64,000 nt of DNA from contig JASANE010028973.1 of assembly GCA_030248225.1 (NCBI GenBank), forward strand, positions 1 through 64,000, given 5' to 3'. The notes beneath the pieces were generated by a model that saw only the letters and a list, made by a program, of their open reading frames with translations, did not search any database and was not told the DNA's origin. The position numbers were made by a program, and so were the translations under genes. Each line of letters starts with the position of its first letter. The first letter of the stretch is position 1. This stretch comes from Trileptium ribeirensis. Taxonomy: Eukaryota > Nematoda > Enoplea > Enoplida > Thoracostomopsidae. Below, piece by piece: positions 44,801 to 59,300 of the stretch.

Positions 44801-47800
44801 TTAAAAATATATAAATGTAATATTGTAGTTGTAGCAGTGATATAGTTGAAGATTGCCGAATGGAGTGAGGGACCAGCGAATAATGCAAACCATGTGGGTG
44901 CGATCGAATTGAATTGAGTTTCAGGTTTTTTGTGTGTATAACCACAGCGTTGTGTAGCATTAAGTTGACGAATCAATTTTATATGGAACTTTTAACTATT
45001 TTTAGCCAAAATGGGATAATATAAATTTTGATAATTTTGAACCGCTAAAGTCTCTACTTTGTGTCGTGTGTGCTGGGAAAACCCAGGCGGACATCAAAAT
45101 ACACGAGGGTCCTATTTTCACGAGTCAGATCCAGGCTGTTAGAGACCTCATTCAATAAACGAAATTTATTTGAGTGTTAAACGTGTTTGATTAACGTATA
45201 GTATAGAATAATTTTGATAGGTTTTATAAAGTTTACCACCGAAACAGGACTACTAATGTTTAGAGACTATAGTTTGCGTTAAAATTGCCGCAAGCAAAAT
45301 GCTAACCGATCATCGGTGTTGTAGTGTTGTTCGTTAGTTTATATTGCGGCTGAATAATAATTGCTTATATATTATTTTTCTATCTAGCCATAGTAGTTTC
45401 TACTAACTCCGATCGGACTACCATGCTAATTGTATGAATAAATAGTCTAGCTCTTGTAAGTTTGGTTTGTCATGCATACAAAGATTTGTACAATAATGTG
45501 ACTAGTTCGAGCACGAATTGGAACCAGCAAATCTACACGACCGTGCGTACAAATCTGTGAATGTACGGCGAACCTGCACAATTGGGATCAGTTGAAGAAT
45601 CCCCCCCCCGATAACTAAGGGGGAATTCTTCCACAGGGTACTACGGAAAAAATTCTTACACGTTGTACTACATATCAATATCAACCGTGTTGGCCCAAGT
45701 AACCCTGAGGGGCGGAAAGAAAATACAGGCCATGTCGTTCTCGATATACTAAGCCTAAGCCTTAAAGTCCGGGTAGTGAGTTGAAACTTTATGAATGTTG
45801 CAACGCCTCAAGTTACGATATTTTTCATCGTTTACACCTCCAACAAATATGTCATAAATAGTATAGTGGTTCAGTTCACTAATTCATGTGTGGCAGGATG
45901 GTGGCGCTGGCCATGGGCGCAGAATAGGGGAGACTTGTCCCCTTTATTACTTTTTGAACTGGGGGACATCCCCTACTGTTGAAAATACGACATTTAATAA
46001 GGCAAGGATTAAAACGATGTTGCTTATCCACACACTCGCACATGTATCTTAGAATTTTCAAGAGCTCTATTTATACAATAAAAACCCATTTGGTATAAAT
46101 ATATGCCAGTATCTACACCCATCAATTTATTTTTTGGCATTTTATGTTTTAACTTTTTTACATTATGCGCAGTTTGTCTAGAGCTGTCCTACGAAGCTGT
46201 CCCCAAACACCACTTTTCAATTAATATCTGCGCCGTTGCGCTTACTTTCTGTCGTAAAATAATATATTGTTAGAACCTAAATGCTTAGTACTCAAAATCT
46301 ATTATGTAGCTAAAATTCGATCCCATTGTTGTTTTCTCTGACTGAAATAGATTAATTTTAGTTTGCTTTGGCATGTATGCCTTGCAGTAATGTTTGTTAA
46401 TCCTTTTAAATATTCCATTAGGTCGTTTTGCTGTAAGATTTCTCGAAATTAGAAATTTCACACGTTTTAGTAATATATGTAATTTTGAACAATATGTTAA
46501 ATAATATGAAATAAGTAGTTAAAAAATCTTTAAATACGTTTAAATTTCCACGGATATTGATAGTTAGAAATATGCATTGAAGTGTTATCTTAATATGAAT
46601 GAACAACATGTTTGATGGCCGTCTGATTTGAAATTACAATTATTTTATGCAAAGCCTAGTTTGTTTTGTTTTCACTATGATGAGTATACACACGCTGCTA
46701 AAATGAGACAGTGCACGCCGCAATTTAATTAATATTTTCGCATACTTTATCATCGGGTTTACTTGAGGGTTCTGAGAAAGTAAAATTGCAATTTTGATAT
46801 CAACAAAAGTAATTGATTTGTTGGTCAAGTTATGGATCGGTAAATACTGTCCCACAGAGACGGACATGTGAAAGTGAAATATTTAGTCTCGGATGGTACT
46901 CAATCAGTCGCGAATTTTTTTGGTCCGGCCAGGCCCACCCGATCCGCCGCGATATTAGACGCATGTAAACGAAAAGTATTTTAAGTCCTATATGTATTTG
47001 TAAAAGTGTCATGAGAAAAATATATGCATCTAAACTCTGAATTATTTAAAACTTCTGCAACATATTTGCTATACTGTTCGGATAACTCAAACAAATGTAA
47101 CTTCCGCATATTAACGCCAAATCAAATGTAACCGCATCTAGACCACATATTAATACGTTATTTTTTTCACAGGCGCTGTGGACTTGGACCTCTGGTATAA
47201 CTACTGTACAAGTTCTATAGCTTATTTAGGAGGTTTCAAAATGCTCACGCCTTTTACGCCTACGTAATTGTAACAATTATATTATTATTCTTGGTTTCAT
47301 TTCATGGGAACTTATTAATGTTTCACTAGGAAAATTTAAAAAAGGCGTTTGTATTCGTCAAGCTTTGTTTTTAAATTTGGAAATCGCGCCGTCATTCAAT
47401 GTAACACTGCTTACCTATTTCTTTGAACACAATACTTTTTGTTTTAAAATTTCCCGTCAGCTCATTATTTTGCAAACATCTAATGTAACTAGTGTTTCAC
47501 CGCCATTTACACTGGATAACTTGGCAGTGCAACGCTGAAGCATTTGATATTTGGGAGCAACTGATGTTCGGAATTGGATCGCCGATGTTTAATTGTTAAT
47601 CGTTGTCGACGTGTCCTCTAGCAAGAAAATGAACAACCTTGTTGGAACGTCATTGTGCAATTGGGCACTTTCCAAGTCCAGATTAGCTCAGTTGGGTCTT
47701 CTTGGGCCTGTGTCCACATTGCGTTCAAACCGATTTGTGGTCACACTGCATTTGATCCAGTACGACCAAATTGTGTGTGTACCCAATGTCGTGTGTATTT

Positions 47801-50800
47801 ATGTGTTTGTTTTCTATGCTACATGGTCCGATTTGGATGCTGTAAAATATTTGATCCTCTGTCGCATTCTGAAGATGACTTTTGAACCCGTATGTTGCGG
47901 AATTAAAAACATTGCTGTTGTGTAAATTTTGTTATATCGAACAAAGAGCTTGGAAAAATGCAGTGTCACAATTTTTTAACGAAATCACTGTTTATAATTG
48001 AATTTCAGGAAAATTACTACAATTAGCAACTCAATGTCGATAACGAAGCGGCAGGGTGCGAAAACAAATTAAGATATGTGTAGATATATGACGTCTGACT
48101 TTCTATTGCTCTTGTATATAAATATATATGGTATGTTTTTGTTCATATACATATATATTTCAAATAATACAGCTTGTATATTTAAAATATGTTTCAAATC
48201 ATATGCTGCAAAAGATTGAATCTTTGCTTTCAGATATGCATCTTGACCTATTTAAAATCCGGCCAAAGTAACGATTGGTGGCGGTGTAAAAGTAATGCTG
48301 GCTATTCCAATCCCGATATGCTAGACTGTATTTATTTAGACTAAGCTTATTTGAGTCTACGACTAAAGTGGTGGAGCTACCGCCCCCGAACGTTTCAATT
48401 CTCGACCGCCGGTTTGAATAGTTAGGGTATTAATGATACAGTATTCTTCCGTAATGGTATTTTTTCCATTTTATTTGTATATATCAAGGAGTAACCGGAA
48501 TTCCGGTTCCTGTATGGTTTTTGTCCTTTCCCGGAACCGTAACCGGAACATGATTTTCGCAAGAACCGGAAATTTTATTTGAAATGTTCCACATTTTTTG
48601 CTTCATCTGTGGTCCAAACATATGTAATATATATACAATGTTCAAGTTCCAATACAACCAAACAAAAGAAAAAATTAACTCAGCAACGCCAAGTGAAACT
48701 TAAGCAGGGCACAGTAGGAATTTTTCGTCTTAACCTGCAGCAGTGTGTAAACAAAACAAAGCCAGGTCGATGCTTGTTGCAGCTATTTTACACATTCAGA
48801 AGTCTGCGGGGTATGTTCGAATTAAACCGTCCAACTCTGTAACAGAGTATCGATTACGTAGAAGTACCTAGCGTAAGCTTAGCTAACATAAATTGCTTCA
48901 AGAACCAGCCAGTGTGCTTGTAAACTTTGTAAACCAGTGTACATTAACGTGAAGCAACCTTATCTGCAACGCAGCCAGAAACTACTTTCTTGGCAATGAC
49001 CTGTATTTTTATTGAAACTGTGCGAGCAGTATCACACTTATTTATAGCATTCTGATTAGAAAGTTATCATCATTAGCATCTAACTGACGGGCACTGTTTG
49101 CACAACGTTAGCCTAAACAGTGTCTCTGACCACTGATCCGAAAATTACCTTCTCTTTGAACCATAAACCAATGATTTCAAGTTTCCTACAGAACAACATG
49201 TAACCAACGTATGTGTAGTAAAGAGAGGCGACTGGAGACAGAGTGAAAGTGTTTATTCTACGCTCCATGAGTTGTAATCACATTCATTTTGACGCAGTAC
49301 ACTCAAGGGTGTAATAGTGCAAGGCATTTTTTGCTCTTGGTGTGCAAAAATCGACATATTAATCGATAAATAAACATTATTAGCTTGTTCAGTCTTTTTC
49401 AAGTTTGAGAAAGACAATAATGGCTTTAAGTTTAATGTAAAAGTTATTTTCAATACATTTCAAATACGCTATACCTTCATTTCTCCCTTCATCTGTTTTA
49501 CTATATATAAGTTTCGAAGACCAGGTTTCCGGTTCTGGTTTAAATGGACGGTTCCGGTAAATTTCGATTCCGGTTATTCCCTGGTATATATAGATATATA
49601 TATATTTTGAACCTTAACAGTGTTTCATATAGTGCGTGGAATGGTTATTATTGTCGCCCATGGGCCGTGATGTCCATCGTTAAAAATTTTCAAAATAGAC
49701 TTGACACATCTTTACATTCAATATGGTCTCTCGTTTTTTTCGCACGTACTCCTGTTTTCTATACTCCTGGTATGATGACATAGAGATGGGATTGCAACGA
49801 GTCAATTACTCGATTTCGCAGCAACGGAGTGATTTTGTTTGGGCTTCGCTCGGTGTGACACGTTTTTCGTACGGTGACGACGTCTGTGTTCAAAGCCAGC
49901 TGTCGAATACTGCCAATGGCGCAGATTACTTCTGAGGTTTGAAGGGGGCGAGATGTTTGGCGCAGTATTTAAATTGGGATTGTGAGCATAGTATCCATGG
50001 ATCGAGGTGTTTTGGTCCCAGATTACCAAATGTATGGGTGGCGACGTATATCTTTCATACCACAGGATCTACGCCTATGGGCACATTGAACTGCTGCCCT
50101 GGCCATAGGTCATATCTGAATGACGCGTTAGTCCATGCTGATTTAACTTCACTAATATATATAAGTTTTATGCACCTGAGTAGCATGATTAAATACAATA
50201 TGGAAGTAATGCTGGAAAAAGAATTTAAATTTTTGAGGTATACGCGATAACTTTTCAAATGACACTTGGCACGTTAGCCCCATATTATTTCGCTGCGGCG
50301 TTTGATAAATTTGAAATAGTTATTTTTGTGATTGCCGCAATGTCCTGATTGGAATTTACAGCCGAAGAACCGTTTTTATATTCATAAATTCATTAGCAGC
50401 TCCTATGTCAATTTCGTTATCCCCGGAGAGCCAAGAACAAAGAAACACGGCGTCAGAACATTTATGTGGAACTGTGTTGCAATATGTTTTATGCGATCAC
50501 CGGAACACTTATTAATATTAGTAGGTATTTGGTGTTTTGTTATTTTCGTTAGTATTTCGACACTGATTATTCCATTCCTTTGCGGTCTGTGTTCAATATA
50601 TATTTATAATATAATGATGTATAAATAATTATCCAGATTTAAATTGTGTAAATGTCAAGTTTCACTCACGTACAGGATCATGTGTAGCTTCTGCATCTTG
50701 TTTGGCCGTATAAAGTTATGTTCTTCTACGTTTAAGCCTATCCTGTGGTACCCCCACTTTTATGGAGTGGATTGATGTGATCCTTAGATTTTACTTAATC

Positions 50801-50816
50801 TCACGAACACAGTGGG
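41846..50816. other. Long region without recognised genes
   Basis: About 9 kb of AT-rich DNA with short open frames. A 69-codon frame at 42662-42871 has a plausible start but matches nothing I know. A short dispersed repeat (CTCGATATACTAAGCC) at about 45700-45775 recurs at about 52880-52940. TA-rich tracts lie at 48110-48190 and 49585-49605. Confidence 0.35.
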
Positions 50817-51472
50817 GTTCTTTTCCTTTATCCCCCCCAGCCGGAATTTCGTCAATTTTTAAGATACAGGCAAGATTTTGGTACCAATCGATTCAGCTCG
50901 ATATGCCGGTTCAGAAAATACCAATTTTACCCACATCCCTGACAAAAATTTTTTTTCGAATTTTTGGGGTCCCAATGGTCCCCCCTTGGGAACCCAAAAA
51001 ATTTTTTCTTCCGAACTTGGTCATGTTGGGTACCGTTCGACTCGGCTTAATGAGGGAAATCTAATGATGCGTATTTTATTGAAATCTGTGGAGGCGTTCA
51101 AGAGTTATGGCCGAAAACTGTCAGTAAAAACAACATTCCACGCAACCAATTATTAATAATTTTAATAAAATTATTAATCAAATTTAATAAAGCGACAATG
51201 TCTTCCTGGATGGCGTCGAATCATTAGATTTCCCTCATTAAGCCGAGTCGAACGTTACCCAACATGACCAAGTTCGGAAGAAAAAATTTTTTGGGTTCCC
51301 AAGGGGGGACCATTGGGACCCCAAAAATTCGAAAAAAAATTTTTTGTCAGGGATATGGGTAAAATTGGTATTTTCTGAACCGGCATATCGAGCTGAATCG
51401 ATTGGTACCAAAATCTTGCCTGTATCTTCAAAATTGACGAAATTCCGGCTGGGGGGGATAAAGGAAAAGAAC
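50817..51472. repeat. Foldback repeat: two 252-bp inverted arms around a 152-bp spacer
   Basis: Arm 1 (50817-51068) begins GTTCTTTTCCTTTATC and ends AATCTAATGA; arm 2 (51221-51472) is its reverse complement with very few changes. A transcript would make a hairpin of about 250 bp. The near identity suggests recent origin or gene conversion. Open frames inside it are mirror images and not genes. It may be a foldback-type MITE; no target duplication was found. Confidence 0.9.
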
Positions 51473-54400
51473 CCACAGTGGTTTAAGACGTAATTCTTAC
51501 ATCTGGCTATATTCCTTCCGCTTGCTTCAGGGGCCATGCGAAAATATTCATTAACAGATCTATCTACGCTGTTTGAGATCTACTGCGACATGGCTTCGTA
51601 TAGTTCTTCACCGACTCTGCTTAACTGTGACGATAGATGCCAAATTAGTGGGTTGTTGAAACAGACGCTTTGAAGGCAATAATAAGCCTATTACAAAATT
51701 TAATAAGCTGGACCTGGTGTGTTACTGACGAATAATAGTGGCATCGTTTGTACTTGAATTGATAGGAATATAATGAATGTTGTACGTACTACGATTTTAT
51801 TACTTTTTTGGTGTGTAATTGTATATATATATTAGTTACCTAATATTTAAGTTTTGTGTATGCCTTTAAAAGCGGTTATATATAATTTAAGCAAGGGGGA
51901 GGTGAAGTTGAGGAGTACGTTATTGGTGGTTTACGAACGCGTCACACAAGTAGACTAGATTTATGTAGCCAAAACATCAAATGTAAACACTAATAAAGCG
52001 TTGACGTTCACTTGGATGTTTTCGGGTGGAACAGGTCCATGTTTTTGATAATCACAATCTCAATCTCAATATTGGCAGTTGTGTGATATGAAAGACTAGG
52101 AATTTTAATTGCAAGAAATATACATATATAATTGATGTTTGGTGCTATTTTTCTACTTATCGTAAATAACATAACTGCCGTAGACTTTAATTTGTAACTA
52201 TCAGCTGTCGAGTATTTTATGGATTAAAAACGGTACGGTGCCCTGAACGACAAGTGCTTTTTTGTAGCACAAATCTAAGTCCGAAATTGGCACCATCATG
52301 TGTCTATCATCTAGAAATTATTTTGAAATGTAGTTTAGTTAACACGTATCGTATGGTATATTCTCCTATCTAATGATGATGTGCATATGACAAGTGTCCA
52401 AGGCTCATCGATTAGGAGTGGGGATGGTTGTGGTGGGTTCTTACAAATTTAAAAATTGCTTATATTTTGATAGTTTGTGTAATACTTTGCTGATAATTGC
52501 AAAAATTTTCAACTTCCGGGTGTAAGTGGATCTTAGGAGGTAAGGCTGGGCTCCTCCGTATGGACACTTATGTCAATTATTATATGTAATGATATATATC
52601 TACTTTTATATATGAGGCGGAAAAGTGACATAATAACATGGCAAGATCTACTCATCAGTTGGCCAATATCATCCTTAGTCGCCTTGCAGCATATTTCCTA
52701 GCTCTTGAAAAAAGCAACGACATTTCCCGTTACATTTGCATATAAACTGAAAGTGGCGAAAATATTTATTTTTTTGCGAAAGACGCCGTGGCCTTGAAAA
52801 ACAAATTTGACCATTTGAGTAGGTACAGGCTGTCATGCTGTTTACCCAAAAGAGCCCAAGTCAAGTTGATGGGCAAGCTATATACAGGCTATGCCGTCCT
52901 CGATATACTAAGCCTTAGCCTTTAAGTTAAGGCCTTTATATGAAGCATATACTAACTCAGGGAGCTGCCTCCTCCAACCCCCCGCACTAAGCCGTTCTTT
53001 TTAAGACATAGATGTACACCCCTCAGCTTACTCAAATAATGTTTTCTCATCGTTATTGTATAAATCCGCTTTTGTTTGTATTCTCAATAGGCTTTGCCTC
53101 CGTTGGTACCAGCTACTGTCGATATGTAAATACTTTATGATAATATATATACTAACGAATAATATTACAACATTGTATATTGCATTCACTCTTTGTTTTG
53201 GCGGAGTTGAGTAAAATTTTATTTGGGTTTATCCCATGAGTTGTTTCTTTCGGAGCTCCGATGTTTTAGGAGCTTGATCATCCTTGAGTGAACTAGACAT
53301 TCGCACTATCCATTAAGTGGCAGTTGAGATATATCTTAAAGGCAGGCCTGATGAGCGATTTAAAATTTACCATTTTCTTTGTGTACGGAGAATTTTTGGT
53401 TCGTCGCTAAGTCACCCGCCGCATTATAACAGTGTAAATTTTCTATCTGCTGCTGCAACGCGGTGTTGCTCGCCATGCGTCGGGAGCTTAAAAGCCTTGA
53501 TTAAACGACACAAATTAGGACGCGGTTTACATATTAGGTCTAATATTTTGTTTGGTAGGATGCGGTTTCATCTAAAATAGTTATGCGTATAAGAGTGGCG
53601 ATGAGTGATCAGGATTGAGGCCTCCACAACCGTGGGGCCAGTTATATGTGTACTCTTCGTGATATATGTACGTGGGTGTGTCGTGCGTGTTTTAAGCTCC
53701 TGGTGGGTGCCTGTAATTAACGTATAGTTCATACTAGCTGAGGTACTCGCCCCCACCCGAGGGTGGAGAAGCTTCGCGGCATAGTAGCCTGCCAAATTTA
53801 TTCGTTTACTTATATATCTGAGTTTTGCTGAGCTTGTATTGAAGGTTCGGACTCACTTAGCTTAATAGACAATTTTCATCAGGGTTCATTCAGAGGAAGG
53901 GAATAACTGGCTATAATCTGTAATCAAGCCGTAATAGTTCTCATCATTGTGAACCAATGCCCGGCTTTCGTTCAGGCGATAGTATAGGGTGCGCGATTAA
54001 ATGTTTTCGTCAGCTCATGCTGATGATTGCGTGAAGGTTACGTTTACGGTTGCCAGTAGATAACTCAAATGGTATGCTAGAAGCTAATTAAAAACGGTTG
54101 CATAGCGGTGGAATAGAACATTGTCCTCCTGTTGAATACCTTTGGAATAGAACACGATCCTCCTGCTGAAGGACTGCGCTAATTTAGACATCCAAAAGTG
54201 CACCACTTAACTCAGTACATAAGTTAATACATAGTTAGCTAACCCTCCTGGGGGTTTAAAAATATGCAATCTCTGTTGCGCTTTGCTGACTCAGAATATA
54301 TATGGATTGGGGTGTGTCAATACTTTTGACAGTGTTCAAAGACAAACATTAAGACTAAAATTATACGCAGAATAAAAAACCCTCTGTTCTTATAGATTTG

Positions 54401-55483
54401 AGATGTCTGCCATCCATTAGTTCGTTGCGTACACCTGGTTTCTTTTGTCAAATCAGTTCGTAAAAACAGTGAACGCGAACAAATGATTTTCCCTTTGTGT
54501 GCGTACATGATTTCGTATGCAGCAACGTGTATGCACTGTTCGCAGTCACTATTTTGCGATTTAGCTGACCGCGTGCAAACGCAGTTTACCAATTGCGGTT
54601 TTCTCGTATACCATAATACACAGATAGACCGCGAACACTGATATGCAATTCAGAATGTCATTTGAAAACCTTGGACAAACGTGTGAAATGGACAAATGTG
54701 CGCAAACGCTAATTGCATTTGTACATCGCAGAGCCCATGTTCGCGTTCGCAAAAATGCGTAATACCAATTGCAAAAAAATGTTAAGCGCCAATTTCTACG
54801 GAAATTAATTCGTGATTTTGACAAATGTACGCACCTAAAACGGGCTCACGCGTTATGCGTCGAATATTTGGCTGGTGCTAGTGGCAATGGCTGGTTTCGA
54901 AGTGAAATAGCCGGCCGGTAAAACAGTGGCCCGGCGACAGCGAATGAACGGCTGAATTCTAAGAGGGTTTTTCTTTTGGTACGAGCGAATTTAATTTTCA
55001 TAAATGCTGCTACAGCATTTGCTCAATTTGGATAATAAAGTTTTAGCTCAGCGTACAGTGCAACGCTAGAGTCGAACCTTACGTCAACACAGACAATAGT
55101 ACCTAGCGTTGGGAAACTGCTGCGGTAATCTTAGGCTCATAGCCGGCCGTTTCGGTGCCAACGGCCCGTGGGTAACAATTTCTTGTCGTTAACGGTCTCG
55201 AAAGTTGGTCAGCGGTGCGAGCTCGGTCGACCGCCCGTTTTTAGTTCACTTGCTACACAGCAGTAACCGGCAATCCATAACGGCTGGCCACGGGTTTCAC
55301 CGCCGTTCGCAGCACTCCTATATATAATTTATATTTCGCGTGTACTGTATGAAATTCGTATGAATCAGCATTAGAGCAGAGACGTGTAAAACTTTATTAA
55401 AGGTTGTGTTGTGAGAAACATCTCGAATGCCATGAAATGGGTCAACGTAGTGCTCGATATGATAGTTTGGGATTACAAGGAAT
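51473..55483. other. Intergenic region without recognised genes
   Basis: No coding region that I can support. A GC-richer stretch (about 54840-55320) includes CCGGCCGG-type motifs. A small duplication (GAATAGAACA...TCCTCCTG) lies at 54113-54175. Confidence 0.35.
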
Positions 55484-55930
55484 ATCGATTGAGTTACTCA
55501 GTGATTAGAGCATAGGCTTCTAAAGCCTAACGTCGTAGGTTCCTCGTGGGCCGACACGTGATATCGAAGGAGCTGGGCCGAAGTGTTGTAGATCCGGGCC
55601 AGGCCGACCTCGATTTCTTCCAACGTGCAGGGGCGTGCCGAACAATTTAGCTTTGTTCTCACCTCAGTCAAAGACTGATTAATTAGTACAGACACGATCC
55701 GATAATCTTGGATCGTTCGAAAAATTTCTTGTGCTCATTTCATATATGCGGTTTTTAATCGTACTATCGCCTGTATCCGTTATATTGAGCATGCCTGCAC
55801 CCGGTTGCAAAATGGCTGGGCAGAAATGTTACAGCTCCGGGCGTGCCGAAAATTTGCAGCTCTATACTGGGCTGTGCCGATCTCGATTTCCAACGGGACG
55901 GGCCGAAAAATGTTTGGATCGTTTTTATCT
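55484..55930 (+). repeat. tRNA-related SINE-like region
   Basis: 55487-55556 resembles a tRNA: CTCAGTGATTAGAGC (D-arm, box A like), an anticodon arm TAGGC-ttctaaa-GCCTA (55511-55527) and GTAGGTTCCTCGTGGG (degenerate box B). Acceptor pairing is poor, so it is not a working tRNA. The following sequence shares blocks such as TGTT(g/a)(t/c)AG(a/c)TCCGGGC, GCCGA and TCTCGATTTC between 55570-55640 and 55810-55910, which looks like two tails of a SINE family. Confidence 0.5.
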
Positions 55931-56332
55931 CTAGTGGTTAGAAAACTTTAAAATTGTGTGGACGAGTGCTTGACCAACAGCTGTCTTTCAGCATCTTTGG
56001 AGTAAACTTTATCTCTTTATGTCTGCATGAACCAATGTATACGATAAGGCAAACAGCTATTCCTAATGTATCATATTATATACAATCACGGTTAGTCGCA
56101 AAACAAAATTGGGATGTGTGCTTGAAAAATTTGGGAACGATTCGTGAATAGGCTCAAAATTTAGGAACGATTCGTTAATAGACTCATAAATTAATTTTTT
56201 GTGATGTAATCGGTCGCGATAAATCTGCTTTTACTTCTTAGCGTTACTGTAAAGTAAACAACCTTTGCTCAAACGTAGGATTACTCTAAACTCAACGCAT
56301 GTGATACTTAAAAGCAACTTGCCTCCTGGATT
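55931..56332 (+). promoter_or_regulatory. Region upstream of the adenylate kinase gene
   Basis: No ORF. It includes a small direct repeat (GGAACGATTCGT at about 56133 and 56163). It probably holds the AK promoter and 5' UTR, but I see no TATA box. Confidence 0.35.
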
Positions 56333-59300
56333 ATGTCTACTTCCGCTGTCAGTGCAGCCCGCTTGGCCAAACTTGCCCTCAAATCGCATCTCCGATTGTT
56401 GCTCATGGGTCCGCCTGGATCGGGCAAAGGCACCGTTGCCGAACGAATTGTTAAGGATTTCGGATTTGCGCACGTGTCGTGTGGTGATGTATTGCGGACG
56501 CATATGCGCGACGACACAGGTATGAATTGTTGATTTACCTGGAAAATGCTCATTTTTCGAAAGCTATGTTTTTACCAAAATTTCTACGGCGGACATTATT
56601 GACCGACTTGTATTGGCGCGGACACTGTATATATATACAGTTCCGGACAAAAATAACATCGCTTTGCTCACGACGAATAGCAATATTAAACAGCTGCTGA
56701 CTATTAGTCCAATAACCTACAAATCCTAGGGGTGTCGGAGAACAGATTTGTTGACGTACCAAGATCCGCCTCCGAAAATTTGGGATTGTCTTTCGGAGCC
56801 AGGTGTACTGGATCGTATCATGCTCGACTCTTTTATATGATGAGGGCTAGAAATGTCTTACCCTTTCCGAGAAGCCATCATGGACTCTCGACATGATGGA
56901 ATCTGTTATTCTTGATGATTAATTTATAAACATCGACCTCGTCAAATATGGGAATAATATTGCAAATCTGATTTAACTGAGGGAAGAAGGTGGGTGACAA
57001 AAGCATAGAAACGCAGCTCTAGGCCAGGTTTTGCATTGAACAAAAGCTTGAAGAGTATTCTTTATATGTGGCTAGAAATACGACATGTTTTTCGCTGTAG
57101 AGACGTCTGTGATAGCTGTTTTTATAAAATTTTAATCTAAATTGTGTATTGATTTTCAGCGCTCGGTCAAGAAGCCAAAAAATATATTGCCGAGGGTCGG
57201 CTGGTACCCGACGATCTCATTTGCGACGTAATGGTCGACGAAATGAACCATCGAAATCTTCAAAACGTACTAGTCGACGGTTAGTTTTAGATGCCCGTTT
57301 GTGATTAACAGTTATAGCCAGGATGGATTTCGTTGCCGAAGCCGTCAAAGTCACAGTGGTTTTGTAAATTGAAAGGCGTTTTCTTCATAGATTCAGAGGA
57401 ATACCAATATGACTCTTCGTTGGCTAGATGGATTGATATATGCGCGGTAGCTGTGCTAAAGTTTGTGGTGCTTGCGGTCTACATCGGTCAGTTTTGGTCA
57501 TTGTTGACTTAAAGGCAGCTGAACACAATTTAGTTTTCGATTCCCAGAGTATCGGTGGATTACAAGTTACAAACCTGTCGGCTGTCATGTTTGCGCTTCC
57601 AAATGGTTTTGTACAGCGTACCTGAAAAATGCGATCAGTGGCAAGGCTTTACCAGCCGTATGTTATATACCTCTTGATTTATTTCAAAATTTACTTCAAT
57701 AACAATATTAAGTAGTTTGCAGCGTCTGCCACAAACTGCAACTATATTTTCAAAAGTAGACGGGGTAAATTTTTTCGCATTCCTCTTTCGAGCTTTTGAA
57801 ATGAAGCACCGTAGCGACCGGAGAATCTTCAAAATGCGCATGTGTAATTGTGCGAACAGGGGGTCACTCAACATTTTATTTTACGTTATAACTCTTGTCA
57901 CACTGGCTAGTCCAAAGTGCTGGCGGGGGCAGCATTTTCAGCTGCCCTCCGGCAAAACGGAGGTGCCTCCGGCAAGTATTCGGTTACCCCGGCTCAAAGC
58001 CCCCTGCTGAGAAAAATAAACGTCAAAACGCGACAAAATTCGGCAAAAAAATTGGCCCTCGGCAAAATCCGGAACCCTTCGGCAGGTGAGCCGGGGCCAC
58101 TCGGCTCATGCGAGTCGGCTGTAATTTCCGAGGTTTGGACTAGCCAGGTCACAGGCATCGGGTTGAACCTGGGACGGAATCATCTTTATGAGAACTAGAT
58201 CATTGCTGTCTATTTCTGTTAATTTGCGTGTATTTTTTTCCTAGCAGCCGTTTTCAAGCCCAAGTTTAAAAAGTATACCCCGAAAAAAGAAATATTCTAA
58301 ATTTTGACAAAATCATTTTCTTGCTTTGTTGGTGTTGAGCGATGAAATTATAGTTTTGTTTAACTCATTAAACACGTTGATTTCAGTATTGCAACTTTAA
58401 TTGTGTTTGCTATTAAACTTGCCGAACTGTACCCGGGCAAAATTTTGGCACCAAATCTAGTAGCAAAATTTTGCCACGTGGTTAATATGTAGACCCATGG
58501 AATTTGTAGAATTCGGTATGAAAGAATACGGTAACAATGCGCTTGATATTCCCCAAAAAAGGCAAAGGACTTAAGACCTCATTAAATGACGTTTCTGTAT
58601 TATTTTTCTTGACGTGTTTGAATTATAAGTTTCAAAGTTTTTCAGCTTTTGGGTCATACGGAGAAGATACAACGTAAGGACTCCCCAGGGTTGGTGATGT
58701 TTGTTAAAAATAGCTGTAGCGCTGCCAATAATGTATTAGAGATGTATTATTTTGAGGGGTGCTATGGTAGCGCAACTTGGATGCTTGAAATAGTCGCTGA
58801 GCGCACTCGTACCGTTTTCCTTCGTTGGACCAGTAACTAGTTATATATATTGGCTATAACGAGATGACATTTTAAATAATATATATCATAAGGTGCACTT
58901 CGAAATTTGCAACAGCTTTTCAATTTTCCTCCAAGCTAACAACATCTTTAATCTGATTAATCATTGTGTGTTTTCCGTTTTGCAAAATCGATCAAAATAA
59001 GTTGTCTAGTTTTTGTTGCAAGTGTTTTAGCAATATGTCGGATAGTTTTACCAGTAAAATAATGCGTAATTAAAACTCTATTATCACACAAATTAACCTA
59101 GTAATAATGGTAGCTTGTCCTATCGCCAAGGCGGTGGATTCTGAGCAATGAACATGTAATTTAGCGAGACATGCAATTTAGCAAGATGTACACAGCTATA
59201 TTGAACGTCCACTTATGTGCAAAATGAGCATAATATCAGCCATCTTGTTTGAATAGTTAAGGAGATATATTCACTTATTACTCATCTAGGGAGGCACAAT

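Noticed and set aside
50762..51537. Mirror-image ORFs of about 100 codons
   Set aside because: They are both strands of the foldback repeat read in the same frames.
55487..55556. Functional tRNA or suppressor tRNA
   Set aside because: Acceptor stem does not pair and box B is degenerate; SINE head is more likely.
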